Of a stretch of 5,585 nucleotides of DNA, positions 1 through 5,585 are shown in pieces. The notes under the pieces are model-generated. The model searched no databases. It was given only the letters and a program-made list of their open reading frames with translations, and had not been told where the DNA came from. How positions within the stretch are numbered: position 1 is the first letter of the stretch; the number at the start of each line of letters is the position of its first letter. Source of the DNA: Gammaproteobacteria bacterium (GTDB taxonomy: Bacteria; Pseudomonadota; Gammaproteobacteria; Steroidobacterales; Woeseiaceae); NCBI GenBank assembly GCA_029881015.1, contig JAOUNK010000235.1, positions 1 through 5,585 on the forward strand. Reading direction: 5' to 3'. The position numbers and the translations under genes were made by a program.

Positions 1-13
1 ACCTGTTCGACGA

Positions 14-1675
14 TCATTGTGGCTGGACCTCCCGGGCATAAACCTTCTCACCACCGACCCAGGTTTCGAGGACGACAATGTCGTCGATCTCGGCGGCCGG
101 AATCGTGAAATAGTTGCGGTCGACAAGGATGAAGTCGGCCCACTTGCCCGGCTCGAGACTACCGAGGCGGTCTTCCTGGTGCGCCGCATAGGCCCCGGCC
201 AGCGTAAACGAATGCAGCGCTTCGGCCCGCGTCAGTGCCTGGTCGGCGTACCAGCCACGCTGCGGTTCGCCATCCCGTCCCTGGCGGGTCACCGAGGCGT
301 ACAGTCCATGAAACGGATTGGAGAGTTCGACGGGAAAGTCCGAGCCGTTGGCGAGGACGACACCTGCGTCCAGCATGCGCCGCCACGCATAGCCCCCGAG
401 GATGCGCTTCGGTCCGACACGGTCCTCCGCCATGTTCATGTCGCTGGTCGCGTGCGTGGCCTGCATCGAGGCAATGATGCCGAGTTCGGCAAAGCGCGGG
501 ATGTCCTCGAGCGTGACGATCTGCGAATGCTCGATGCGATTGCGCATGGCGGACGGTTTACCGTCCTGCGCCTTCGCGAAGGCATCCAGCGACATGCGGT
601 TGCCGAGATCGCCGATGGCGTGGATGCCGACCTGGAATCCCATGCGGTTGGCCTTTTCCACCATCGCGTTGAGTTCGTCCTGCGTCCAGAAGGGCAGGCC
701 GCGATTCTCCGGGTCGTCGGAGTAGGGCTCGATCATGGCGGCGCCCCGGCTGCCCAGCGCGCCGTCCGTATAGAGCTTGACAGCGGCGACATCCAGGTGG
801 TCGTTGCCGTAGGCGCGAATCGGTTCGCCGATCGCATCGAGTACGTCGTCGGCACCACCTGTCATGGCGTAAATGCGCATGGTGAGTTCGTTGTCGTCGG
901 CCATCGACAGGTAGACCTCCGCATTCTGGATACCGATGCCCGCATCATGAACACTGGTGATTCCCTCGGACAGGAGTGTGTCCACCGCCGCTTTTATCGC
1001 CGCCCTTAGTTCTGCTTTGTCAGGTCGCGGCACGTGCTCCATGATCAACCCCATCGCCCGGTCGATAAATACGCCCGTTGCGTGGCCGTTGTCATCGCGG
1101 ATGATCTTGCCACCGACGGGATCGGGGGTGTCATCGTCGATGCCGGCGAGCTGCATCGCGGCGCTGTTGGCCCAGCCCGCATGGCCGTCGATGCGCCGCA
1201 GCCAGACCGGACGGTCGCTTACGACTGCGTCAATGTGCGCTGCCGTCGGGAACGCCTTGACGGTCCAGAGCACCTGGTTCCAGCCGCGCCCGGTAATCCA
1301 GCGAGCGTGGGGTTTGTCCTCGCGGTACCGGGCGATGGCCGCTACCGCATCCTCGACACTCTTCACCCCGGTCAGGTCGAGGCTGGTCTTCAGGAATCCC
1401 AGGCCGCTGACATGTGCGTGGGCATCGACGAGGCCCGGTAATACTGTCTTGCCGCCGCCGTCGATGTGCACGGCCTCGGGGAACTCGCTCCGCAGTCCGG
1501 CATCGCCGGTCGCCACGACGCGCCCTGCGTCACTGATCACCAGGGTCGAGAATTCGCCGATGCCGCTGTTCGTCGGGGTGTAGCCCTGGATGTTGTGGAT
1601 CACCGTAGCGGCATGGGTCGGCGTCCACGTCAGGGCCAGCAGAAGCACTGCGGCAAGCGATCTGTTCAGGGTCAC
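14..1675 (-). CDS. Exported metal-dependent amidohydrolase, YtcJ-like
   Basis: 553-aa protein of the amidohydrolase superfamily, YtcJ/N-substituted formamide deformylase-like branch. Visible metal-site residues, in family order, are the HxH pair H86 and H88 (in GLVDAHAHV), K300 (in VKLYTDGALGSRG, probable carboxylated lysine), H352 (in IHAIGD), H383 (in RIEHSQ) and D446 (in NGSDFPVE). A C-terminal composite beta-sandwich end (about 505-545, with LEPGKWADFILVD) is typical. The start is GTG at 1675: a Shine-Dalgarno-like GAGAAAGG sits 7 nt upstream, and the first 22 residues form a Sec signal peptide (R5, hydrophobic 7-17, cleavage likely after THA at 20-22). The frame stays open far upstream, antisense to the FAH gene, but that extension bypasses both signals. 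The protein probably acts in the periplasm, which is less common for this family. The substrate (an amide, formamide or imide bond) cannot be told from sequence. It is divergent from the FAH-family gene. Confidence 0.93.
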   Translation of the reverse strand: MTLNRSLAAVLLLALTWTPTHAATVIHNIQGYTPTNSGIGEFSTLVISDAGRVVATGDAGLRSEFPEAVHIDGGGKTVLPGLVDAHAHVSGLGFLKTSLDLTGVKSVEDAVAAIARYREDKPHARWITGRGWNQVLWTVKAFPTAAHIDAVVSDRPVWLRRIDGHAGWANSAAMQLAGIDDDTPDPVGGKIIRDDNGHATGVFIDRAMGLIMEHVPRPDKAELRAAIKAAVDTLLSEGITSVHDAGIGIQNAEVYLSMADDNELTMRIYAMTGGADDVLDAIGEPIRAYGNDHLDVAAVKLYTDGALGSRGAAMIEPYSDDPENRGLPFWTQDELNAMVEKANRMGFQVGIHAIGDLGNRMSLDAFAKAQDGKPSAMRNRIEHSQIVTLEDIPRFAELGIIASMQATHATSDMNMAEDRVGPKRILGGYAWRRMLDAGVVLANGSDFPVELSNPFHGLYASVTRQGRDGEPQRGWYADQALTRAEALHSFTLAGAYAAHQEDRLGSLEPGKWADFILVDRNYFTIPAAEIDDIVVLETWVGGEKVYAREVQPQ

Positions 1676-1682
1676 GGCAATA

Positions 1683-1690
1683 CCTTTCTC
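1683..1690 (-). promoter_or_regulatory. Ribosome binding site deciding the GTG start
   Basis: On the minus strand GAGAAAGG lies 7 nt before the GTG at 1675. This spacing is good and fixes the amidohydrolase start at GTG rather than at any codon in the long upstream open frame. Confidence 0.7.
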
Positions 1691-1707
1691 GTCTTGGAAT
1701 GCGGCAC

Positions 1708-1717
1708 ACGATACCAT
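1708..1717. promoter_or_regulatory. Overlapping divergent -10-like elements
   Basis: The 51-bp gap between the divergent genes holds two -10-like hexamers on opposite strands that overlap. On the plus strand TACCAT (1712-1717) ends 9 nt before the FAH-gene ATG. On the minus strand TATCGT (1713-1708) is preceded by TG at the extended -10 position. Each matches 4 of 6 consensus bases. No convincing -35 was found for either, so this is tentative. If real, both genes share promoter DNA and their expression may be mutually exclusive. Confidence 0.3.
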
Positions 1718-1726
1718 CAGGGGGCC

Positions 1727-2371
1727 ATGAATCCAGATACGAACAGGAAGATTCTCTGCGTCGGCGTCAACTATCGTCCACACATCGAAGAGATGGGGCG
1801 TGAGGTCCCGGCGTACCCGGTTGTCTTCATCCGCTTTCCCGGCAGCCTGGTGGGCGACGGCGAGGCAATCGTCAGGCCGCGCATCTCGGAACAATTCGAT
1901 TTCGAAGGGGAGCTGGCGATCGTGATCGGCAAGCGCGCGAGACATGTCTCGAAAGCGGATGCCTACGACCATATTGCCGGATACTGTTGCTTCATGGACG
2001 GGTCCGTCAGGGATTGGCAGCGACACACGAGCCAGTTCACCGCGGGCAAGAATTTCGAACGCAGCGGGGCGATCGGACGGACGGTTCCCGCGGCGGACAT
2101 TCCCGATCCGGCCGCACTGCGACTGACCACGCGTGTGAACGGCAAGGTCATGCAGGAGGGCTGTGTCGCCGACCTCGTTTTCGATATCCCGACATTGGTC
2201 GAATACTGCTCGACATTCACGGAACTGCGACCTGGCGACATCATCGCCACGGGCACGCCAGGGGGCGTCGGTGCGGCCCGGAAGCCGCCTGTGTGGCTCA
2301 GGGACGGAGATTTGGTCGAGGTCGAGATATCCGGCCTCGGGGTACTCGCGAACGCCGTACGGGATGAATAG
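1727..2371 (+). CDS. FAH-family hydrolase/isomerase (short form)
   Basis: 214-aa fumarylacetoacetate hydrolase (FAH) family protein. Members cleave or isomerise acyl-pyruvate type diketo acids in aromatic and sugar-acid catabolism, using Mg2+ or Mn2+. Seen here: NYRPHIEE with H19 (likely catalytic base), metal-ligand candidates E60 and E62 in FDFEGELAIVIGK and D91 in MDGSVRDWQ, K108 in GKNFERSGAIG, and the closing loop GDIIATGTPGGVG at 170-182. Only the catalytic domain is present; many relatives are near 280 aa with an extra N-terminal domain, so this resembles the compact FAHD1-like form. Odd point: the usual Asn of NDGSxRD is Met (M90). No signal peptide, so cytoplasmic. ATG 1727 is chosen because homology begins at once; the only SD-like run, AGGGGG, is just 2 nt away, too close for normal use. 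The substrate is not determinable. Confidence 0.9.
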   Translation: MNPDTNRKILCVGVNYRPHIEEMGREVPAYPVVFIRFPGSLVGDGEAIVRPRISEQFDFEGELAIVIGKRARHVSKADAYDHIAGYCCFMDGSVRDWQRHTSQFTAGKNFERSGAIGRTVPAADIPDPAALRLTTRVNGKVMQEGCVADLVFDIPTLVEYCSTFTELRPGDIIATGTPGGVGAARKPPVWLRDGDLVEVEISGLGVLANAVRDE

Positions 2372-2425
2372 GGACGCCAACGCGCTTTAAGCCTTGATTT
2401 TCCAAGAAAAGCTTGCCCGAAGCGC

Positions 2426-2454
2426 CTGTTGCGTTTGTGCCACAAAAACAACAG
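2426..2454. repeat. 29-nt interrupted palindrome
   Basis: Two 14-nt arms around the central C at 2440. CTGTTG (2426-2431) pairs with CAACAG (2449-2454), and TTTGTG (2434-2439) with CACAAA (2441-2446). Only the 2x2 bases between (CG against AA) fail to pair, so 12 of 14 positions match. It starts 54 nt after the FAH-gene stop. No T-run follows on either strand, so it is not a standard intrinsic terminator. It could be a regulator operator or an mRNA 3'-end hairpin. Confidence 0.55.
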
Positions 2455-2490
2455 TCACGCTGGACTGCCCTATAGAGACCATCTAAAGGA

Positions 2491-2519
2491 TTGACAGCAG
2501 TCGATATTTCTGCGAATTT
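2491..2519 (+). promoter_or_regulatory. Candidate promoter for an intergenic transcript
   Basis: A perfect -35 TTGACA (2491-2496) is followed, after 17 nt, by GAATTT (2514-2519), a poor -10 but preceded by TG at the extended -10 position (2511-2512). Transcription would start near 2526 and could end at the terminator at 2673, giving about 150 nt. An alternative is the weak pair TGGACT (2461-2466) and TCTAAA (2482-2487), spacing only 15, which would start near 2494, exactly before the long-range stem. Neither is strong. Confidence 0.25.
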
Positions 2520-2673
2520 TCTACCCAGCAAGCGTAGTCTTTCCACAACAGATCGACTGCGGTGCCGAAGATAAACACCTTCAGGTACGACTTGGCGGGG
2601 GAATCAGGGGGCCAGGACCACGTGCTTACGTAGGTTTGGAAAAAAGCGGTTTCGCGAGAAGCCGCTTTTTTTT
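2497..2673 (+). ncRNA. Candidate structured small RNA or untranslated leader
   Basis: Several foldable elements lie in series and end at an intrinsic terminator. (1) GCAGTCGAT (2497-2505) pairs perfectly with ATCGACTGC (2552-2560), enclosing 46 nt. (2) Next to it, 2562-2570 pairs with 2579-2588: nine pairs (one G-U) with a bulged A at 2583 and an 8-nt loop. (3) 2617-2623 pairs with 2628-2635: seven pairs with a bulged A at 2632 and loop GCTT; G-U pairs could extend it. (4) The terminator hairpin 2640-2673. It does not resemble 6S, tmRNA, RNase P or SRP RNA as I know them. It could be a stand-alone sRNA, an attenuated leader of sstT, or a decayed element. Family unknown. Confidence 0.35.
2640..2673 (+). 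terminator. Strong intrinsic terminator with GCGA tetraloop
   Basis: An 8-bp stem GCGGTTTC (2646-2653) with GAAGCCGC (2658-2665), one G-U pair, closes a GCGA (GNRA-type) loop at 2654-2657. An A6 tract before (2640-2645) pairs with the T8 tract after (2666-2673), giving up to 14 bp. The flanking A and T runs make it potentially bidirectional. It ends 36 nt before the sstT ATG, so it shields sstT from upstream transcription or ends a transcript from the intergenic region. Confidence 0.92.
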
Positions 2674-2701
2674 GTCCACGCGATCCACACTCCGCTAGTA
2701 T
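2672..2701 (+). promoter_or_regulatory. Likely sstT operon promoter (near-leaderless start)
   Basis: TTGTCC (2672-2677, 4 of 6) and TAGTAT (2696-2701, 4 of 6) are separated by 18 bp. The -35 overlaps the last T residues of the terminator. The -10 ends 8 nt before the sstT ATG, so transcription would begin at or within about 2 nt of the start codon. No Shine-Dalgarno precedes the ATG, which fits a leaderless mRNA. Confidence 0.5.
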
Positions 2702-2709
2702 CAGTCGCC

Positions 2710-3924
2710 ATGACCACTCAATCTCTGCTCCAACGCCTCGTGTCGGGCAGCCTCGTGCTGCAAATTGCCGTTGGTATCGCTCTTGGTGTCGCGCTCGCAC
2801 TGATTTCACCCGACGCTGCGCGGTCCGCGATGCTGCTCGGCACGCTGTTCGTATCCGCGCTCAAGGCCGTCGCACCCGTACTCGTACTGGTGCTCGTTGC
2901 ATCGGCAATCGCAAATCGTAAATCCAGTCACACCGCGCAGATGCGGCCTATCGTTGTGATGTATCTCGTCGGCACCATTGCTGCGGCGTTGCTCGCGGTG
3001 ACCGTCAGCACCTTGTTCCCGACGACGATCGCCCTGCAGGGCACCGAGATCAGCCAGAGTGCGCCGCAGGGAATCAACGAAGTCCTGGGCACGCTGCTCC
3101 TCAAACTGGTCGACAACCCGATCAATGCCATGCTGACCGCCAACTACATTGGCATTCTCGTCTGGGGTGTCTTGCTGGGCGTCTTCCTGCACCATGCCGC
3201 GGAGTCGACCAGGACCGCATTGCACGATCTCTCGGATGCCGTCACGAAAATCGTTCGTGTCGTGGTCCGGCTCGCGCCGCTCGGTATTTTCGGCCTCGTT
3301 GCCGGCAATCTCGCCGAGGGCGGCCTCGGCGTGCTGGGCGGCTACGCGCGCATCCTGACGGTCTTGCTCGGCTGCATGATCGTCGTCGCGCTCGTGATCA
3401 ACCCCCTGATCGTCGGCATCAAGACAGGCAAGAATCCGTACCCACTGGTATTTACCGCGCTGCGGGAAAGCGGCATGGTCGCGTTTTTCACGCGCAGTTC
3501 AGCCGCGAATATTCCGGTTAATCTCGCGTTGTGCGAGCGCCTCGACCTGGAGGAGGATACCTATGCTGTGTCGATCCCGCTGGGGGCAACGATCAACATG
3601 GGCGGCGCGGCTATAACCATCACGGTCCTGACACTGGCGGCCGTACACACGCTCGGTATCAGCGTGGACGCGCCGACGGCACTGCTGCTGAGCGTGGTTG
3701 CCGCGCTTTCCGCGTGCGGCGCATCCGGTGTTCCGGGTGGTTCGTTGCTGTTGATCCCGCTCGCCTGTGGCCTGTTTGGAATTTCGAACGACATCGCGAT
3801 GCAGGTTGTCGCCGTCGGCTTCGTGATCAGTATCCTGCAGGACTCGGCGGAGACCGCATTAAATAGTTCGACAGATGTCGTGTTTACAGCGGCTGTCGCG
3901 CAAAGAAACCGGGGAAAACGCTAA
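2710..3924 (+). CDS. sstT: Serine/threonine:Na+ symporter SstT
   Basis: 404-aa inner-membrane transporter of the dicarboxylate/amino acid:cation symporter family, importing serine and threonine with Na+. It shares long blocks with E. coli SstT (about 414 aa): SGSLVLQI near 12-19, LLGTLFVSALKAVAPVLVL 42-60, NYIGILVWG 145-153 and LAPLGIFGLV 188-197. The substrate/ion core is intact: HP1 loop TRSSAANIPVN 261-271, GATINMGGAA 292-301, HP2 loop ASGVPGGS 338-345, and TM8 QDSAETALNSSTD 377-389. Many hydrophobic helices are spread over the length; the C-terminal tail is short and basic. ATG 2710 matches the family N-terminus (MTTQ) despite lacking an SD. It is the first gene of a tight operon, overlapping the next gene by 1 nt (TAATG). 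In E. coli sstT is a GcvB sRNA target; no GcvB pairing site was established here. Confidence 0.96.
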   Translation: MTTQSLLQRLVSGSLVLQIAVGIALGVALALISPDAARSAMLLGTLFVSALKAVAPVLVLVLVASAIANRKSSHTAQMRPIVVMYLVGTIAAALLAVTVSTLFPTTIALQGTEISQSAPQGINEVLGTLLLKLVDNPINAMLTANYIGILVWGVLLGVFLHHAAESTRTALHDLSDAVTKIVRVVVRLAPLGIFGLVAGNLAEGGLGVLGGYARILTVLLGCMIVVALVINPLIVGIKTGKNPYPLVFTALRESGMVAFFTRSSAANIPVNLALCERLDLEEDTYAVSIPLGATINMGGAAITITVLTLAAVHTLGISVDAPTALLLSVVAALSACGASGVPGGSLLLIPLACGLFGISNDIAMQVVAVGFVISILQDSAETALNSSTDVVFTAAVAQRNRGKR

Positions 3925-5234
3925 TGATGAGACAGCTCCTCACGCTTGCCACGCTCGTGCTTACTGTACCGGTGCTGGCGAACCCGCTCGATGAGAATGA
4001 GCAACGCATGGTGGAGTGGATTGATGCGCATCGCGAAAATGCGATCGCGCTGCTCGAAGAAACCGTCAACCTGTCCAGCGGCACGATGAACCACGACGGT
4101 GTGCGCAAGGTCGGAGACGTCATGCGACGTGAGCTCGATGCACTGGGACTCACGACCGAGTGGATCGATTTACCGCCCGAGACAGATCGGGCAGGGCACC
4201 TGTTCGGCCGCAAACTCACCGGCTCCGCCAAAAAGTTCGTGCTGATCGGGCACCTCGATACCGTGTTCGAAGCCGATGACAGCTTCCAGGGCTTCAGACG
4301 CGATGGTGACATTGCTACCGGCCCCGGCGTAGACGACATGAAGGGCGGCAACGTCGTTATCGTGTACGCGCTCAGGGCACTGCAGGAGATCGGGGCGCTC
4401 GACGACATCCCGGTGGTGGTCGCGTACACGGGTGACGAAGAAAAGTCCGGCAAACCACTGTCCGTATCCCGTCGGGACCTGGTCGAAGCGGGCAAGTGGG
4501 CCGACTACGGCTTGGGGTTCGAGTCTGCTATTACCTACGATGGTTCCGACTGGGGAACGATCGCGCGTCGCAGTTCGTCCGACTGGATCCTAACCGTCGA
4601 AGGCAAGCAGGCACACTCTTCCGGCATCTTCGGCGAGAACGTCGGGGCCGGTGCGGTCTTCGAAGCCGCCCGGATCCTGAATGCATTCTACGAGAACGTG
4701 CGTGGCGAGGAGCACCTGACCTTCAACGTCGGCACAATCCTGGGCGGCACCGACATCGACTATTCTGCGGCACAGAATCGTGGCACGACCTTTGGCAAGA
4801 CCAATGTCGTGCCCAGAAGCGCCGTGGTGCACGGCGGTATTCGCACCATATCGCAGGACCAGCTGGAGCGCGCGCAGGCGGCAATGCGGGCGATCGTCGC
4901 CCAGAGTCTGCCGCACACCTCCGCCACGATCGAATTCTCCGAGGGTTACCCGCCGATGTTTCCGAGCGAGGGCAATCGCAGCGTGCTCAGGGTGTTGTCG
5001 GCTGTTAACGAGGACCTCGGTCGCGGGCCGATGCAGGAACTCGACCCGTCCAGACGTGGGGCCGCCGATGTCTCGTTCGTCTCGCCCTACACCGATGCCG
5101 TTGCGGGCCTCGGGCCCCTGGGCAAAGGCGGGCACACACCGAGCGAGACGATCTATCTAGAGTCGCTGCCGGTGGCTATCAAGCGTGCTGCAATCCTGAT
5201 CTACCGTCTGAGCAATGCGCAAGAAAACGACTGA
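3924..5234 (+). CDS. Exported M20-family zinc carboxypeptidase (CPG2-like)
   Basis: 436-aa M20/M25/M40 metallopeptidase resembling glutamate carboxypeptidase/carboxypeptidase G2. The full di-zinc set is visible: H110 in GHLDTVF, bridging D138 in GPGVDDMKGG, catalytic base E172 and ligand E173 in TGDEEKSG, E200 in GLGFES, and H404 in GGHTPSE. The dimerisation (lid) domain spans about 210-330 with H231 in GKQAHSS, a family substrate-binding histidine. Residues 1-19 (R3, hydrophobic 5-18, cleavage after VLA before N20) form a Sec signal peptide, so it should work in the periplasm, removing a C-terminal residue from small peptides or acyl-amino acids. ATG 3924 overlaps the sstT stop as TAATG, and GGGGA 8 nt upstream can serve as SD; the next codon is also ATG (3927). 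Coupling to SstT suggests scavenging of amino acids. The exact substrate is unknown. Confidence 0.93.
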   Translation: MMRQLLTLATLVLTVPVLANPLDENEQRMVEWIDAHRENAIALLEETVNLSSGTMNHDGVRKVGDVMRRELDALGLTTEWIDLPPETDRAGHLFGRKLTGSAKKFVLIGHLDTVFEADDSFQGFRRDGDIATGPGVDDMKGGNVVIVYALRALQEIGALDDIPVVVAYTGDEEKSGKPLSVSRRDLVEAGKWADYGLGFESAITYDGSDWGTIARRSSSDWILTVEGKQAHSSGIFGENVGAGAVFEAARILNAFYENVRGEEHLTFNVGTILGGTDIDYSAAQNRGTTFGKTNVVPRSAVVHGGIRTISQDQLERAQAAMRAIVAQSLPHTSATIEFSEGYPPMFPSEGNRSVLRVLSAVNEDLGRGPMQELDPSRRGAADVSFVSPYTDAVAGLGPLGKGGHTPSETIYLESLPVAIKRAAILIYRLSNAQEND

Positions 5235-5235
5235 C

Positions 5236-5585
5236 ATGGGGCACGAACAGGGCCATCACGATGAGCATGACCATGATCATGATCACGGTCATGCGCATAT
5301 TCACGCGGCGAACGAAGGCAACCTGAAACGTGTGCTGATCGCGCTGGTATTGACGGGAACATTCATGTTCGTCGAGATCGTCGGCGGCATACTGTCCGGT
5401 TCCCTGGCGCTACTCGCGGACGCGGGGCATATGCTCACTGATACCATGGCGCTCGCACTCGCCGCCGCCGCATTTCATGTCAGCAAGCGGCCGCCGGGCG
5501 GCAACCTGACGTACGGGTATCAGCGCTTCCAGATCCTTGCCGCATTCGTCAATGGTCTGAGCCTGCTCGTCATCGTTGGCTGGAT
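5236..5585 (+). CDS. CDF-family zinc/cation efflux protein, 3' end cut off
   Basis: N-terminal 116 residues of a cation diffusion facilitator (ZitB/CzcD type), an inner-membrane metal/H+ antiporter that exports Zn2+ and similar ions; the window ends inside the gene. Residues 2-23 are a cytosolic metal-binding head with ten His (H3, 7, 8, 11, 13, 15, 17, 19, 21, 23). TM1 is about 33-53. TM2 carries LADAGHMLTD (61-69 region) with the site-A pair H65 and D69. YGYQRFQILAAFVNG (93-107) starts the TM3 region; where CzcD has Glu after RF this protein has Gln (Q99). ATG 5236 follows the peptidase stop by 1 nt. An in-frame ATG at 5215 would add 7 residues (MRKKTTD) and overlap the peptidase; neither has a good SD, and MGHE fits family N-termini better. 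It may balance zinc for the upstream zinc peptidase, which is inference. Confidence 0.92.
   Translation, partial: MGHEQGHHDEHDHDHDHGHAHIHAANEGNLKRVLIALVLTGTFMFVEIVGGILSGSLALLADAGHMLTDTMALALAAAAFHVSKRPPGGNLTYGYQRFQILAAFVNGLSLLVIVGW
5266..5293. repeat. 28-nt near-perfect palindrome in the His-rich codons
   Basis: CATGACC (5266-5272) is inverted as GGTCATG (5287-5293). Between them TGATCA (5274-5279) is followed directly by TGATCA (5280-5285). Only A5273/C5286 fails, so 13 of 14 pairs match. It begins 30 nt into the CDF gene. The His/Asp codon repeat (CATGAN units) explains much of it. Confidence 0.6.

Larger units (their letters stand above)
2372..2709. other. Intergenic region rich in inverted repeats, no clear protein gene
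   Basis: 338 bp between the FAH gene and sstT. By hand count, 2381-2640 is about 50% GC, lower than the flanking genes. There is no ATG-initiated plus-strand frame of useful length. Open frames exist on both strands (for example minus 2640-2483 and plus 2538-2633), but neither has a start codon with an SD or a recognisable domain. In order it holds an interrupted palindrome (2426-2454), a perfect TTGACA (2491-2496), a 9-bp long-range inverted repeat, two bulged hairpins, an intrinsic terminator, and the likely sstT promoter. Confidence 0.7.

Noticed and set aside
957..1583. 208-aa plus-strand open frame within the amidohydrolase gene
   Set aside because: The opposite strand carries an unmistakable enzyme with all catalytic motifs; this frame has no domain and no SD.
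1676..2380. Upstream in-frame extension of the amidohydrolase, adding 235 residues on the minus strand
   Set aside because: It lies antisense to the FAH gene, has no recognisable domain, and would bury a signal peptide and a good SD/GTG start. It is an open frame caused by GC-rich codon use.
2538..2633. Plus-strand open frame of about 31 codons ending at TAG 2633
   Set aside because: No ATG, only a GTG at 2562 without an SD. The same bases are better explained by two hairpins.
2483..2640. Minus-strand open frame across the intergenic region, rich in Trp, Tyr and Phe near its end
   Set aside because: There is no start with an SD inside the gap. Its long form runs antisense into sstT, and I recognise no domain. 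It could be a coding relic, but I cannot support that.
2372..2640. Known RNA or recombination site (6S, tmRNA, RNase P, SRP RNA, glycine riboswitch, integron attC, dif)
   Set aside because: The hallmark motifs of each as I know them are missing. The bulged hairpins recall attC, but there is no GTTRRRY/RYYYAAC core pair.
3884..4495. 203-aa minus-strand open frame over the M20 peptidase gene
   Set aside because: It is Ser/Arg-rich low-complexity translation, antisense to conserved metal-binding motifs.

Overview
This looks like chromosomal DNA from a GC-rich Gammaproteobacterium-like Gram-negative. SstT shares long conserved blocks with E. coli SstT as I remember it. Two enzymes carry Sec signal peptides, which implies a periplasm. 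Gene packing is tight, with start/stop overlaps. The genus cannot be read from the sequence, and nothing marks an integrated mobile element, CRISPR array, rRNA or tRNA.

Left part (about 1-2371): two divergent genes separated by 51 bp. The minus-strand gene encodes an exported metal-dependent amidohydrolase of the YtcJ type. The plus-strand gene encodes a short (214 aa) fumarylacetoacetate hydrolase (FAH) family protein. Their likely -10 elements lie on top of each other.

Middle part (2372-2709): 338 bp with no convincing protein gene, at roughly 50% GC by hand count and so poorer than its flanks. It is full of inverted repeats: a 29-nt interrupted palindrome, a long-range 9-bp stem, two hairpins each with one bulged A, and a strong intrinsic terminator with a GCGA tetraloop. 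This is the least explained part of the window. It could hold a small structured RNA, or an untranslated leader with an attenuator. I could not match it to an RNA family I know.

Right part (2710-5585): a tight operon of sstT (Na+/serine-threonine symporter), an exported M20 zinc carboxypeptidase-like enzyme, and a His-rich CDF-type zinc/cation efflux protein cut by the window end. The junctions are a 1-nt overlap (TAATG) and a 1-nt gap, so translation is probably coupled. A plausible sigma70-type promoter puts the transcript start almost on the sstT ATG, so the operon may begin with a leaderless mRNA. A reasonable, unproven model is periplasmic release of amino acids by the peptidase, uptake by SstT, and metal balance by the CDF protein.
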